In this document: positions 41,665 through 51,635 of the stretch, piece after piece
How the letters are laid out: each line of letters starts with the position of its first letter
How positions within the stretch are numbered: the first letter of the stretch is position 1
DNA from: Kutzneria sp. CA-103260
GTDB taxonomy: Bacteria > Actinomycetota > Actinomycetes > Mycobacteriales > Pseudonocardiaceae
DNA length: 64,000 nt
NCBI RefSeq assembly: GCF_018263855.1
Contig: NZ_CP073318.1
Coordinates: 62,001-126,000 of the forward strand
Reading direction: 5' to 3'
Program-made: the position numbers and the translations under genes
Notes under the pieces: generated by a model
The model's input: the letters and a program-made list of their open reading frames with translations, nothing else
Databases searched by the model: none
Told to the model about the DNA's origin: nothing

Positions 41665-43257
41665 GTGAACGAGTTGTCCGGGACGCGGAAGTGGGACGAA
41701 GTGGACGAGACCGATGTGCTGATCACCGGGGCCACCCCGGTCGGCCTCGCCCTCGCGCTCGACCTGGAGCGGCGGGGCGTGCGCTGCTTGGTGCTCGAAC
41801 CCGGCGACGGCAGCGTGGTCACGCCCGAGGTCAGCCCGATCGGGCCGCGCACGATGGAGCTGTTCCGCCGCTGGGGGGTGGCGGACAAGATCCGCGGCGC
41901 CGAGTTCCCCGGCGCGCGGCCCCGGGACATCGCCTGGGTGACCCAGGTCGGCGGGCACGAGATCCACCGCTTCGAGCGGTTCACCCACGACACGCACACG
42001 CCGGAGCCGGAGCAGATCTGCCCGGCCGACTGGCTGCTGCCGGTGTTGCAGACGGCGGTCGGCGCGCACCCGAGCGGGCCGATCCTCTATCACCACCAGC
42101 TCGACGGCTTCACCCAGGACGCCGAGGGCGTCACCGCCCGCGTCGCCAACCTGGGCACCGTGCGCGCCCGCTACCTGGTCGGCACGACCGGGCCGTGCTC
42201 GCCGATCCGCAGCGCCTGCGGCATCCCGATGACCAGCCGGTTCGGCCCGAAATTCTTGCGCAACATAGTGTTCCGCGCGCCCGGGCTGGCCGCGGGGCTG
42301 GCCGCCCGCGGCCACCGGCCGGCGTTGACGTATTTCCTGCTCCGGCCGTGCGGACTGCGTTTTCCGTTGCAGGCCATGGACGGCGAGGGCACGTTCAAGC
42401 TGATCGTCGGCAGCGAGGTCGGCGCGATCGACGCGGCGACGCTGGTCCGTGACGCGATCGCCTTCGACACGCCGACCGAGGTGCTGTCCGACGAGCAGAG
42501 CACCGTGCCGCACGTGGTGGTAGAGCGCTACCGGGACGGCCGGGTGTTCCTGCTCGGCGACGCGGCGCACACGCTGTCCTCGCCCGGCGGCTTCGGCCGC
42601 AACATCGGCATCGCCGACGCGGCCGACCTGGCCTGGAAGCTGGCAGCGGTGCAGGCCGGCTGGGCCGGGCCGGCGCTGCTCGACAGCTACGACGCCGAGC
42701 GCCGGCCGGTCGCGCTGGAGGGTCTGGAGGCGGCCGGCATCGCCATGCGCGGCCGGGGCCCGGACAGTGTGTCGGCCAAGCTGCGGGACGACACCGAGGA
42801 GGGTGTGCTGGCCCGCACCGAGCTGGGGTTGCAGCTGGCCGAAAGCGTTGCCCACTGGGACGTCGACGCCCCCGAGGTCCACTTCGGACACGGCTACCGG
42901 TCCTCGCTGGTGGTCGGCGACGAGGTCAAGATGACCGCGCCGTGGCGGCCGAGCAGCGATCCCGGCTTCCGGGCCGCCCACGCCTGGCTGCGCCCTGGCG
43001 TGTCCACTTTGGACATATTCGGTGACGGTTTCGTGCTGCTGTGCTTCGCGTGGCACGAGCGGCTGGCCGACGTGGAGCGGGCGTTCGAGCAGCGCGGCGT
43101 GCCGCTGCAGGTGCTGACCTGCACCGACGAGCAGATCGCCGAGCTCTACCGGCAGCCCTTCGTGCTGGTCCGCCCCGACGACCACGTGGCATGGCGCGGC
43201 TCGGAGCCACCGGCGGATCCGTTGCTGTTGGCGGACAGGGTTCGCGGGGCCTGCTGA
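41665..43257 (+). CDS. FAD-dependent aromatic hydroxylase
   Basis: A 530-residue class A flavin monooxygenase of the PheA/TfdB type. The FAD motif near the N-terminus is LITGATPVGLALALDL, where the second Gly of GxGxxG is Thr. The flavin-contact motif is FLLGDAAHTLSSPGGFGRNIGIADAADLAWKL and a thioredoxin-like C-terminal domain is expected. It would add a hydroxyl group to an aromatic ring, supplying a diol for the neighbouring dioxygenase. The start is a GTG. Confidence 0.83.
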   Translation: MNELSGTRKWDEVDETDVLITGATPVGLALALDLERRGVRCLVLEPGDGSVVTPEVSPIGPRTMELFRRWGVADKIRGAEFPGARPRDIAWVTQVGGHEIHRFERFTHDTHTPEPEQICPADWLLPVLQTAVGAHPSGPILYHHQLDGFTQDAEGVTARVANLGTVRARYLVGTTGPCSPIRSACGIPMTSRFGPKFLRNIVFRAPGLAAGLAARGHRPALTYFLLRPCGLRFPLQAMDGEGTFKLIVGSEVGAIDAATLVRDAIAFDTPTEVLSDEQSTVPHVVVERYRDGRVFLLGDAAHTLSSPGGFGRNIGIADAADLAWKLAAVQAGWAGPALLDSYDAERRPVALEGLEAAGIAMRGRGPDSVSAKLRDDTEEGVLARTELGLQLAESVAHWDVDAPEVHFGHGYRSSLVVGDEVKMTAPWRPSSDPGFRAAHAWLRPGVSTLDIFGDGFVLLCFAWHERLADVERAFEQRGVPLQVLTCTDEQIAELYRQPFVLVRPDDHVAWRGSEPPADPLLLADRVRGAC

Positions 43258-43557
43258 GTTCTATGGCGGCCAGCCCTGGCCTCGGGCCCCACTGCTCGGG
43301 ACCGGGGTTGACCGTGTTCGGGCAGGTGTGTCCGGCCCGTCCCCGCGAGCCAGGGAGCGGGATGGGCCGGTCGGTCGGCAGGGCTCCGGAACCGGTTCCG
43401 GAGGTGTGGAGACGAGTTAACAGCGCGGCAACTCGGGCGTCAAGACTGTTGACAGACTTCGTACTCTGACGGTGAGAGCGATCCCATGACCGGGCCCACT
43501 CCCGGCGGGTGAACCGCGAGCCGACCCCTGCCCCCGCGCGAAGGGTTCGTCGCTGTC
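43258..43557. promoter_or_regulatory. Promoter region of the GH3-CBM32 gene
   Basis: This 300-base gap holds no gene. Near the GH3 gene it has TTGACA at 43449-43454 inside CTGTTGACAG (43446-43455), a candidate -35 or operator. A TCAAGACT segment at about 43439 also occurs in the promoter of the ThuA-lectin gene, but this may be chance. Confidence 0.35.
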
Positions 43558-46509
43558 ATGACACTCGCCCGCTGGCCCGCGTGGCTGTTCGCCGCGCTCG
43601 CGACCGTGATCATCGCCGCCCTGCTGACCGTGCCCGGCGTCGGGCACGCCGCGCCCGCCCTGCTCTCCCAGGGACACACCGCCACCGCCTCCTCCAGCGA
43701 GAACGCCACCTTCCCGGCCTCCGCCGCGGTCGACGGCGACGCCGGCACCAGATGGTCCAGCGCGGCCGCCGACCCGCAGTGGCTGGAGGTGGACCTCGGC
43801 GGCCCGCACACCCTGACCCAGGTCGTGCTGAACTGGGAAGCCGCCTACGCCAAGGCATTCCAGCTCCAGGTGTCCTCGGACAACAGCACCTGGACCAACC
43901 TGACGCCGGTCACCGCCGGCGTGGCCGGCAGCCAGACGCTGACCGTGTCCGGCTCCGGCCGCTACGTGCGGATGTACGGCACGCAACGCGCCACCCAGTG
44001 GGGCTACTCGCTGTGGGAGTTCCAGGTCTACGGCGACGACACCGCCTGCAACACCGCCGATTCCGCGCTGAACCAGCCGGTGCTGGCATCGTCCACACAG
44101 GACGCGGGAGCGTTCCCGGCCTCCGCCGCAGTGGACGGCAACACCGGCACCCGGTGGTCGAGCACCGCCTCCGACCCGCAGTGGATCCGGGTCGACCTGG
44201 GCAGCGTGCGCCAGGTCTGCGGCGTCGAGCTGAACTGGGAAGCGGCCTACGCCTCGTCGTTCCAGGTCCAGATATCCAGTGACGGCAACACGTGGACCAA
44301 CCTCACGCAGCCGACCGCCGGAGCCGCCGGCAATCAGGTCCTGACCGTCAGCGGCTCCGGCCGGTACGTGCGGATGTACGGCACGCAGCGGGCCACCCAG
44401 TGGGGCTACTCGCTGTGGGAGTTCGTGATCCACACCGTCGGCGCACCGCCCACGACGACCACCCCGCCGCCGGGCGACTGCCCGTGGGTGAAGTCCACGG
44501 CCCCGGTCGCCGACCGGGTCAACCAGCTGATGGCGGCCATGACCAACGCGCAGAAGGTCGTTGTGCTGCACGGCAACGGGGCCACCGGGCCGTACATCGG
44601 CAACACCGACCCGATTCCGGCCTTGTGCGTGCCGGCGATGGGCCTGCAGGACGGGCCGGCCGGCGTCGGCGACAGCCTCGACGGAGTGACCGAGCTGCCC
44701 GACCCGACCGCGGTCGCCGCGACCTGGGACGTCAACGCGGCCAAGAACTACGGCACGGTGATGGGGCAGGAGTTCGCCGGCAAGGGCGCGAACATCGTGC
44801 TCGGCCCGACGATCAACATCGTCCGGGATCCGCGCTGGGGAAGGGACTTCGAGACCTACAGCGAGGACCCGTACCAGGCCGGGCAGACCGCCGTCGGCGC
44901 CGTGCAGGGCATCCAGGGTCAGGGCGTGATGGCCCAGATCAAGCACGCCGCCGCGTACAACGTCGAGGGCGGGGCGTCCCGGGGCACGCCCTCGGACAAC
45001 GTGATCATCGACGACCGGACGCTGCACGAGATCTACTTGCCGGCCTTCCAGACCGCCCTCACCCAGGGGCAGGCGGCGTCGGTGATGTGCGCGTACAACG
45101 AGATCAACGGCACGCCCGCCTGCCAGGACTCGGCCGTGATGAACACGGCCCTGAAACAGGCCACCGGCTGGGACGGGTTTGTCGGCTCCGACTGGGGTTC
45201 GGCCACCGGTGGCGCGCCGCAGCTGGCCAACGGCGGGCTGGACATGGAGATGCCCGGTGGCGCGTTCTTCGGGCAGGCCCTGCTGGACGCGGTCAACCAG
45301 GGCACGGTGAGCCAGTCCACTCTGGACGACATGGCCCGGCGGGTGCTGACCCAGATGTTCAAGTTCGGGCTGTTCGACCACGGGGCCACCGGCAACACCG
45401 GGGCGGTGGTGACCAGCGCCGCGCACACCCAGGTGGCCCAGGACGTCGCCGCCCAGGGTTCGGTGCTGCTGAAGAACAACGGCGTGCTGCCGCTCAACGC
45501 CTCGGGGCTCAAGTCCATCGCCCTGCTCGGCGGGGACGCCATCGACCCGCAGAACATCGGCGGCGGCAGCGCCAAGGTCAACCCGTCGCCGGCCGCGGTC
45601 AACCCGATCAACGGCATCACCAAGCGGGCCGGCACGGGCGTGAGCGTGCAGTGGGTCGCCGGCGCCGGCGAGCACGTGCAGACGCCGGACATCCCGTCCG
45701 CGGTGGCGCTGGCCCAGAAGTCGGACGTGGCCGTCGTGTTCGCCTCGTACGGGGAGAGCGAGACCGACGACCTGTCCTCGATCGACCTCCAGTTCTCGCA
45801 GAACGACCTGATCAGCGCGGTCGCCGCGGCCAACCCACGGACGATCGTCGTGCTGAACACCGGGTCCGCGGTCACCATGCCCTGGCTGGGGAGCGTGGCC
45901 GGTGTGATCGAGGGCTGGTATCCCGGGCAGGAGAACGGCGACGCCATCGCCTCGCTGCTGTTCGGCGACGTCAACCCGTCCGGCAAGCTGCCGGTGACCT
46001 TCCCGAAGAGCCTGGCCGACGTGCCGGCGTCGACGACGCAGCAGTTCCCCGGGGCCAACGACCGCATCGAGTACTCCGAGGGCATGAACGTCGGCTACCG
46101 CTGGTACGACTCGCACAACATCACGCCGCTGTTCCCGTTCGGCTTCGGCCTGTCCTACACCACCTTCGGCTTCTCCAACCTGACGATCTCCGCGCAGGCC
46201 AACGGATCCGCCACAGTGCAGGCCACCGTCACCAACACCGGCACCCGGGCCGGGGCCGAGGTGCCCCAGCTCTACATCGGACAGCCCGCCGCCAACGGCG
46301 AGCCCCCGCACCAGCTGAAGGGCTACCAGAAGATCACCTTGACGCCGGGGCAGAGCCAGACCGTCACGTTCACCCTGACCCCACGGGACCTCGCCCACTG
46401 GAACGGCTCGGCTTGGACCACCAACACCGGCGCTTACGGAGTCTTCGTCGGTGACTCCTCACGGAGCCTGCCCTTGACCGGCACCATCAACGTCACCACG
46501 GCCAGTTGA
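43558..46509 (+). CDS. Secreted GH3 glycosidase with two CBM32 domains
   Basis: A 983-residue secreted GH3 enzyme. After a signal peptide (about 1-31) two CBM32/discoidin domains (about 33-159 and 164-293) carry TRWSS, QWLEVDLG/QWIRVDLG and identical ends SGSGRYVRMYGTQRATQWGY. A Pro/Thr linker PPTTTTPPP leads to GH3: GLQDGPAGVGD, DPRWGRDFE, KHAAAYN, and nucleophile Asp545 in GSDWGSATGG, then the second GH3 domain and a fibronectin-like end. It probably removes beta-linked sugars, with CBM32 binding galactose- or glucan-type sugars. It differs from the 6-10 kb enzyme in lacking GH99 and PA14. Confidence 0.9.
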   Translation: MTLARWPAWLFAALATVIIAALLTVPGVGHAAPALLSQGHTATASSSENATFPASAAVDGDAGTRWSSAAADPQWLEVDLGGPHTLTQVVLNWEAAYAKAFQLQVSSDNSTWTNLTPVTAGVAGSQTLTVSGSGRYVRMYGTQRATQWGYSLWEFQVYGDDTACNTADSALNQPVLASSTQDAGAFPASAAVDGNTGTRWSSTASDPQWIRVDLGSVRQVCGVELNWEAAYASSFQVQISSDGNTWTNLTQPTAGAAGNQVLTVSGSGRYVRMYGTQRATQWGYSLWEFVIHTVGAPPTTTTPPPGDCPWVKSTAPVADRVNQLMAAMTNAQKVVVLHGNGATGPYIGNTDPIPALCVPAMGLQDGPAGVGDSLDGVTELPDPTAVAATWDVNAAKNYGTVMGQEFAGKGANIVLGPTINIVRDPRWGRDFETYSEDPYQAGQTAVGAVQGIQGQGVMAQIKHAAAYNVEGGASRGTPSDNVIIDDRTLHEIYLPAFQTALTQGQAASVMCAYNEINGTPACQDSAVMNTALKQATGWDGFVGSDWGSATGGAPQLANGGLDMEMPGGAFFGQALLDAVNQGTVSQSTLDDMARRVLTQMFKFGLFDHGATGNTGAVVTSAAHTQVAQDVAAQGSVLLKNNGVLPLNASGLKSIALLGGDAIDPQNIGGGSAKVNPSPAAVNPINGITKRAGTGVSVQWVAGAGEHVQTPDIPSAVALAQKSDVAVVFASYGESETDDLSSIDLQFSQNDLISAVAAANPRTIVVLNTGSAVTMPWLGSVAGVIEGWYPGQENGDAIASLLFGDVNPSGKLPVTFPKSLADVPASTTQQFPGANDRIEYSEGMNVGYRWYDSHNITPLFPFGFGLSYTTFGFSNLTISAQANGSATVQATVTNTGTRAGAEVPQLYIGQPAANGEPPHQLKGYQKITLTPGQSQTVTFTLTPRDLAHWNGSAWTTNTGAYGVFVGDSSRSLPLTGTINVTTAS

Positions 46510-46512
46510 CCA

Positions 46513-46552
46513 GGGGCGGGGCTCGACACCCCCTGCCGTCGAGCCCCGCCCC
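46513..46552. terminator. Terminator hairpin after the GH3-CBM32 gene
   Basis: A 15-bp perfect inverted repeat (ggggcggggctcgac and its complement) with a 10-base loop begins 4 bases after the stop. It separates this gene from the convergent LacI gene. Confidence 0.85.
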
Positions 46553-46635
46553 GCACGATAGGCAAGCAACACACCCCGAAAGACCCCGGCCCCGGAACCG
46601 GTAGTTCAGTTGCCCCACGGCGGGACTCGCCGGGG

Positions 46636-47610
46636 TCAGGCGGATTCTCGAACGACCAGGGTCGTCGGCACGACGTGCGGTTCTTCCGGCAGCGGCACCC
46701 CGTCCAGCAAATGATCCAGCAGCATGGTCGCCGCCGCTTCACCCATCTCCCGCGACGGCTGCCGCACCGTCGTCAACGCCGGCACGGCGTGAGTCGCCAG
46801 GGTGATGTCGTCGAAGCCGATCACCGCCACGTCGTCGGGCACCGACCGGCCGGCTTCGCGCAGGGCGTCCAGGGCCCCGATGGCCATCATGTCGTTCTGC
46901 GCGAACACGGCGTCGAACTCGACGCCGTCGGCGATCACCTCGCGGATCGCGGCCAGCCCGCCTTCCGGCGTGAAGTCGCCCTCCACGAGGACCTTCTCCA
47001 CCAGGACGTCGCGAAATCCCTGTATCCGCTCGACGGTGCAGCCGAAGTCGGCGGGCCCGGTGATCATGACGACGCGGTCCCGCCCGGCGGCGGCCAGGTG
47101 CCGCGCGGCCGAGGCGGCCCCGGCGCGGTTGCTGGTGGCCACCGACGGGAAGCCGCGGTGGTGGCCGCGGTCGTCGATCATCACCACCGGCAGGCCTGAC
47201 TCGTGCAGCGTCTCGATGTAGCTGAGAGTGTCGGGCGGCTCGACCAGCAGCAGCCCGTCGAACGCCTTGGCCGACACGTGCCGGGCGAACTGGGTCATCG
47301 AGTCCGCGCCGCGGTTAACTGTGTTCAGCAGCAGGCCATACCCTTTGGCCTCCAGCACGTCGGCCACGCCCTGCAGGACGTCGCCCATCCACGGCCAGGT
47401 CAGCCCGGGCACCAGCATGCCGACGGTGTTGGTGCGTCCCTTGGCCAGGCCGACCGCGCCGGCGCTGGGGATGTAGCCGGTGGCCGCGATCACCTCGCGG
47501 ACCCGGATCGCGGTCGCCGCGTCCACGTCCGACTTGTTGTTCAGCACCCGCGACACGGTCGTCTTGCTCACCCGTGCCCGCCGGGCGACCTCGGCGATCG
47601 TGACCCGCAT
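46636..47610 (-). CDS. LacI-family regulator
   Basis: A 324-residue LacI regulator with HTH TIAEVARRARVSKTTVSRVL and a periplasmic-binding-like sugar domain ending in FDDITLATHAVPALTTVRQP. It is divergent from xylAB and next to a GH3 gene, so xylose or a xylo-oligosaccharide is the likely ligand. ATG at 47610 fits the family start; the frame extends far upstream but is antisense to xylA. Confidence 0.92.
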   Translation of the reverse strand: MRVTIAEVARRARVSKTTVSRVLNNKSDVDAATAIRVREVIAATGYIPSAGAVGLAKGRTNTVGMLVPGLTWPWMGDVLQGVADVLEAKGYGLLLNTVNRGADSMTQFARHVSAKAFDGLLLVEPPDTLSYIETLHESGLPVVMIDDRGHHRGFPSVATSNRAGAASAARHLAAAGRDRVVMITGPADFGCTVERIQGFRDVLVEKVLVEGDFTPEGGLAAIREVIADGVEFDAVFAQNDMMAIGALDALREAGRSVPDDVAVIGFDDITLATHAVPALTTVRQPSREMGEAAATMLLDHLLDGVPLPEEPHVVPTTLVVRESA

Positions 47611-47675
47611 GCCTGTCACGGTACCCGGATCGGCGCGGCTGTCCATTATCCGCCGTCCCAAGTCGACAACGGCGG

Positions 47676-47722
47676 TTGACAGTGCCCGCCTGACACTTAG
47701 TATGGGCGCTGAACTAACTAAG
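47676..47722 (+). promoter_or_regulatory. xylAB promoter with overlapping operator
   Basis: TTGACA (47676-47681) and TAGTAT (47698-47703) with a 16-base spacer form a good sigma-70 promoter. An inverted repeat TTAGT...ACTAA (47697-47701, 47713-47717), with flanking CTTAG/CTAAG, covers the -10 and start-site area, where a repressor would block it. The strong ribosome site aaggaggag follows. Confidence 0.65.
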
Positions 47723-47730
47723 GAGGAGTC

Positions 47731-48891
47731 GTGACCGCGCAACCCACGAAGGCGGACCGGTTCAGCTTCGGCCTGTGGACGGTCGGCTGGCGCGCCAACG
47801 ACCCGTTCGGTGAGCCGACCCGGCCGGCGCTGGACCCCGTCGAGTCGGTGCACCGCCTGGCCGAGTTGGGCGCGTGGGGTGTCTCCTTTCACGACGACGA
47901 CCTGATCCCGTTCGGTTCGGACGACACGGTCCGCGAGGAGCGGGTGGCCCGTTTCCGCAAGGCGGTCGACGAGGCCGGCCTGGTGGTGCCGATGGCGACC
48001 ACGAACCTGTTCACCCATCCCGTCTTCAAGGACGGGGGCTTCACCAGCAACGACCGCGGGGTGCGGCGGTTCGCGCTGCGCAAGGTGTTGCGCAACCTCG
48101 ACCTCGCGGCGGAGTTGGGCGCCAACACCTATGTGCTGTGGGGCGGCCGCGAGGGTTCGGAGACCGACGCCGCCAAGGACGTGCGCGCGGCGCTGGACCG
48201 CTACCGCGAGGCGATGAACATCCTCACCCAGTACGTGATCGATCAGGGTTACGGCATCCGCTTCGCCATCGAGCCCAAGCCGAACGAGCCGCGCGGCGAC
48301 ATCCTGCTGCCCACGATCGGCCACGCGCTGGGCTTCATCTCCACCCTGGAGCACTCCGAGCTCGTCGGCCTCAACCCCGAGGTCGGGCACGAGCAGATGG
48401 CCAACCTCAACTTCGTGCACGGCATCTCGCAGGCCCTGTGGCAGGACAAGCTGTTCCACATCGACCTCAACGGCCAGAAGGGCCCGCGGTTCGACCAGGA
48501 CCTGATCTTCGGCCACGGCGATCTGCTGTCCGCCTTCTTCCTCGTCGACCTGCTGGAGAACAGCGGCTACGACGGGCCGCGGCACTTCGACTACAAGCCG
48601 TTGCGCACCGAGGACATCACCGGCGTGTGGGCGAGCGCGGCCGCGAACATGCGGACCTACCTGTTGCTCAAGGAGCGGGCCGCGGCGTTCCGTGCCGACC
48701 CGGCCGTGCAGGAAGCGCTGGCGACCGCGAAGGTCGCCGAGCTTTCCGAGCCCACGCTGGCCCCCGGTGAGACAGTGGCGCAGCTGCGGGCCGCCGACGC
48801 CGACTTCGACCCGGACGCCGTCGGCGCGCGGGGCTACGGCTTCGTCGAGTTGGAGCAGTTGGCCGTCGAGCACGCGTTGGGGGCTCGCTGA
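47731..48891 (+). CDS. xylA: Xylose isomerase
   Basis: A 386-residue class I xylose isomerase. Conserved elements include [30 protein letters not shown] (catalytic His), [21 protein letters not shown], the metal site [11 protein letters not shown] near residue 181, [11 protein letters not shown] and HIDLNGQ. It converts D-xylose to D-xylulose in the cytosol. The start is a GTG behind a strong ribosome site. It is followed by xylB with a 1-base gap. Confidence 0.97.
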   Translation: MTAQPTKADRFSFGLWTVGWRANDPFGEPTRPALDPVESVHRLAELGAWGVSFHDDDLIPFGSDDTVREERVARFRKAVDEAGLVVPMATTNLFTHPVFKDGGFTSNDRGVRRFALRKVLRNLDLAAELGANTYVLWGGREGSETDAAKDVRAALDRYREAMNILTQYVIDQGYGIRFAIEPKPNEPRGDILLPTIGHALGFISTLEHSELVGLNPEVGHEQMANLNFVHGISQALWQDKLFHIDLNGQKGPRFDQDLIFGHGDLLSAFFLVDLLENSGYDGPRHFDYKPLRTEDITGVWASAAANMRTYLLLKERAAAFRADPAVQEALATAKVAELSEPTLAPGETVAQLRAADADFDPDAVGARGYGFVELEQLAVEHALGAR

Positions 48892-48892
48892 C

Positions 48893-50272
48893 ATGACTCT
48901 CGTCGCCGGGATTGACTCGTCCACCCAGTCCTGCAAGGTGGTCGTGCGGGACGCCGACAGCGGGGCGCTGGTGCGCGAGGGTCGCGCCACGCATCCGGCC
49001 GGCACCGAGGTCGATCCGGCGGCGTGGGAGCACGCGCTGGGGGAGGCGATCACGGCCGCCGGCGGTCTCGACGACGTCGCCGCGCTGGCCGTGGGCGCCC
49101 AACAGCACGGCATGGTGTGCCTCGACGACTCCGGCAGTGTCGTCCGGCCCGCGTTGCTGTGGAACGACACCAGGTCGGCAGCCGCCGCGGCCGACCTGGT
49201 GTCCGAACTCGGCGGCCCCGAGCCGTGGGTGGAGGCGGTCGGCAGCGTGCCGGTCGCCTCGTTCACGATCACCAAGTTGCGCTGGCTGGCCGAGCACGAG
49301 CCGGCCAACGCGGCCCGCACCGCCGCCGTCTGCCTGCCGCACGACTGGTTGACGCAGCGGCTGACCGGCGGCGACCTGCACACCGATCGCAGTGACGCCA
49401 GCGGCACCGGCTACTGGTCGCCGGAGGTCGGGGAGTACCGTGAGGACCTGCTGGCCCGGGCGTTCGGTCGCCGGCTCGCGCTGCCGCGCGTGCTCGAACC
49501 GGCGGCATCCGCCGGCCGCACCTCCTTCGGCGCCCTGGTGGCCGCCGGCGCCGGCGACAACGCAGCCGCAGCCCTTGGCGTGCAAGCGGAACCGGGCGAT
49601 GTCGTGGTGTCGATCGGCACCTCCGGCACCGCGTTCGCGTCCAGCGTCAAGCCGGCCGGCAGCTCGGTGGTGAACGGATTCGCCGACGCGCAAGGCCGAT
49701 TCCTCCCCCTGGTCTGCACTTTGAACGCCGCCCGGGTGCTCGACGCCGCGGCCCGGATGCTGCGGGTCGGCGTCGACGAGCTGTCGGAGCTCGCCCTCGC
49801 CGCGCCACCGGGCGCCGACGGTCTCGTTCTCGTGCCGTACCTGGAGGGCGAGCGCACCCCGAACCGTCCCGACGCTTCGGGCACGTTGCACGGTCTTCGG
49901 CTGGACACCGCCACCGCCGCACACCTGGCTCGGGCGGCGGTCGAGGGGTTGCTGTGCAGCCTCGCCGACGCCGTGGACGCCTTGGTGGAGTTGGGAATCC
50001 CGGCCCGACGAGTGCTGCTGGTGGGCGGCGGGGCCAGATCCGAGGCGGTCCGTCGGATCGCGCCCACGGTTTTCGGTTGTCCTGTGGTGGTTCCCGAACC
50101 GAGCGAATTCGTCGCCGACGGCGCCGCCAGACAGGCAGCATGGGCGTTGCGCGGCGAAGTCGACCCTCCACAGTGGAGCGCGCTCACTTCCCTTGGCTAC
50201 CAGGCCGATCCGGTGCCCTCGGTGCGTGAGCGGTACGCGCACGCCCGCGAACTGGTGCTCGACCGTCCATAG
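48893..50272 (+). CDS. xylB: Xylulokinase
   Basis: A 459-residue FGGY-family kinase. The FGGY elements include [15 protein letters not shown] (phosphate 1), [11 protein letters not shown] (substrate contact of XylB), LLWNDTRS, the conserved Asp in [10 protein letters not shown] and [14 protein letters not shown]. It phosphorylates D-xylulose to xylulose 5-phosphate for the pentose phosphate pathway. It is co-transcribed with xylA. Confidence 0.95.
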   Translation: MTLVAGIDSSTQSCKVVVRDADSGALVREGRATHPAGTEVDPAAWEHALGEAITAAGGLDDVAALAVGAQQHGMVCLDDSGSVVRPALLWNDTRSAAAAADLVSELGGPEPWVEAVGSVPVASFTITKLRWLAEHEPANAARTAAVCLPHDWLTQRLTGGDLHTDRSDASGTGYWSPEVGEYREDLLARAFGRRLALPRVLEPAASAGRTSFGALVAAGAGDNAAAALGVQAEPGDVVVSIGTSGTAFASSVKPAGSSVVNGFADAQGRFLPLVCTLNAARVLDAAARMLRVGVDELSELALAAPPGADGLVLVPYLEGERTPNRPDASGTLHGLRLDTATAAHLARAAVEGLLCSLADAVDALVELGIPARRVLLVGGGARSEAVRRIAPTVFGCPVVVPEPSEFVADGAARQAAWALRGEVDPPQWSALTSLGYQADPVPSVRERYAHARELVLDRP

Positions 50273-50347
50273 TGGACTGCTTGACCGCTCTGCGTCAAAG
50301 GTCATACCATTCCCGCGTTGGCGAGGTCCTTGCCGCCACAGGGCCTT

Positions 50348-50365
50348 CTTGTCAAAGATGACAAG
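50348..50365 (+). promoter_or_regulatory. Inverted repeat at the ribosome site of the GH71/99-like gene
   Basis: CTTGTC-aaagat-GACAAG overlaps the aaggag ribosome site. Another inverted repeat TTGAC...GTCAA lies at 50281-50298. These may be operators or an RNA hairpin that hides the ribosome site. Confidence 0.45.
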
Positions 50366-50376
50366 GAGTTTTCGAC

Positions 50377-51615
50377 ATGGGAGTCTCTCGACGCACGTTC
50401 CTCGCGTCGGCGCTGGCCGCCGGCGCGCTCGGACCGACCGCCTTACGCACGGCGTCCGCCAGCCCGCTGGCCAGCGGGCCGGGTGACGTGGTGGGCAAGA
50501 TAACCGTTGGCTACCAGGGCTGGTACGCCTGCATCGGCGACGGCGCGCCGATCAACACCTGGTGGCACTGGAGCCAGAACGGCGGTCAGCAGCCGTCGCC
50601 GACGAACAACAACAACATCAAGGCCTGGCCGGACATGCGGGAGTTCAGCAAGGGTTATCAGACCGGGTACAGCAATCTCAACAACGGCAACCCGGCCACC
50701 CTGTTCTCCTCCTACGACCAGCAGACCGTCGACACCCACTTCGCGTGGATGAGCTCCTACGGCTGCGACACCGCCGCGCTGCAACGCTTCAACCCCAACG
50801 GCAGCGAGGGGCCGACCCGCGACGCGGTGACCGCCAAGGTCCGCTCCGCCGCCGAGAGCCACGGCGTGAAGTTCTACATCATGTACGACGTCACGGGCTG
50901 GACGAACATGCAGTCCGAGATCAAGGCGGACTGGACCAACAAGATGCGCGCGTACACCGCCTCGTCGATGTACGCCAAGCAGAACGGCAAACCGGTCGTC
51001 GGCATCTGGGGCTTCGGCTTCAGCGACGGCAACCACCCCTGGGACGCCGGCACCTGCCTGGACGTGATCAACTGGTTCAAGGGCCAGGGCTGCTACGTGA
51101 TGGGCGGCGTGCCAAGGGAATGGCGCGTCGGCGGCGCCGGCACCCGCACCGGCTTCATCGACACCTACCACGCCTTCAACATGATCTCCCCGTGGATGGT
51201 CGGCGCGATCAGCAACGCCGCCGGCTCCGACAACGTCTACACCACCATCAACGTCGGCGACCAGGCCGACTGCAACAGCCACGGCATCGACTACCAACCC
51301 TGCGTGCTGCCCGGCGACGTGTCCGGCCGCCAGCGGGCCCACGGCGACTTCATGTGGCGGCAGTTCTACAACATGGTTCGTGTTGGCGCGCAAGGCATCT
51401 ACATCTCCATGTTCGACGAGTTCACCGAGGGCAACCAGATCGCCAAGACCGCCCCCGACTCCTCCTGGGTGCCGGCCGGCTCCGGCCTGCTGGGCCTTGA
51501 CGAGGACGGCACCTGGTGCTCGTCGGACTACTACCTGCGGCTCACCGCCGACGGTGGCCGCATGCTCAAGAAGCAGATCGCCCTCACCGCCACCCGCCCC
51601 ACCAGCCCGAGCTGA
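50377..51615 (+). CDS. Tat-exported GH71/GH99-like glycoside hydrolase
   Basis: A 412-residue secreted protein. The start SRRTFLASALAAGALG is a Tat signal (twin Arg). The body resembles GH71/GH99-like proteins: VGYQGWYACIGDG, NTWWHW, KFYIMYDVTGW, and SMFDEFTEGNQIAK with two Glu/Asp-Glu spaced like the GH99/GH71 catalytic acids. The family cuts alpha-linked glycans; the substrate here is unknown. Its place next to xylAB and the GH3 gene suggests a shared plant or fungal polymer. Confidence 0.78.
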   Translation: MGVSRRTFLASALAAGALGPTALRTASASPLASGPGDVVGKITVGYQGWYACIGDGAPINTWWHWSQNGGQQPSPTNNNNIKAWPDMREFSKGYQTGYSNLNNGNPATLFSSYDQQTVDTHFAWMSSYGCDTAALQRFNPNGSEGPTRDAVTAKVRSAAESHGVKFYIMYDVTGWTNMQSEIKADWTNKMRAYTASSMYAKQNGKPVVGIWGFGFSDGNHPWDAGTCLDVINWFKGQGCYVMGGVPREWRVGGAGTRTGFIDTYHAFNMISPWMVGAISNAAGSDNVYTTINVGDQADCNSHGIDYQPCVLPGDVSGRQRAHGDFMWRQFYNMVRVGAQGIYISMFDEFTEGNQIAKTAPDSSWVPAGSGLLGLDEDGTWCSSDYYLRLTADGGRMLKKQIALTATRPTSPS

Positions 51616-51635
51616 GCCGTGGGCGTCGACCGGAA

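Noticed and set aside
41405-41668. 87-codon frame just before the FAD hydroxylase, overlapping its GTG.
   Set aside because: No domain, no ribosome site and codon composition unlike genes in the window.
43417-46398. A 993-codon minus-strand frame opposite the GH3-CBM32 gene.
   Set aside because: Composition is a shadow of the GH3 codons, with no domain.
47611-49407. LacI frame open far upstream across xylA.
   Set aside because: The HTH lies at the N-terminus from 47610; the upstream part is antisense to xylA and xylB.
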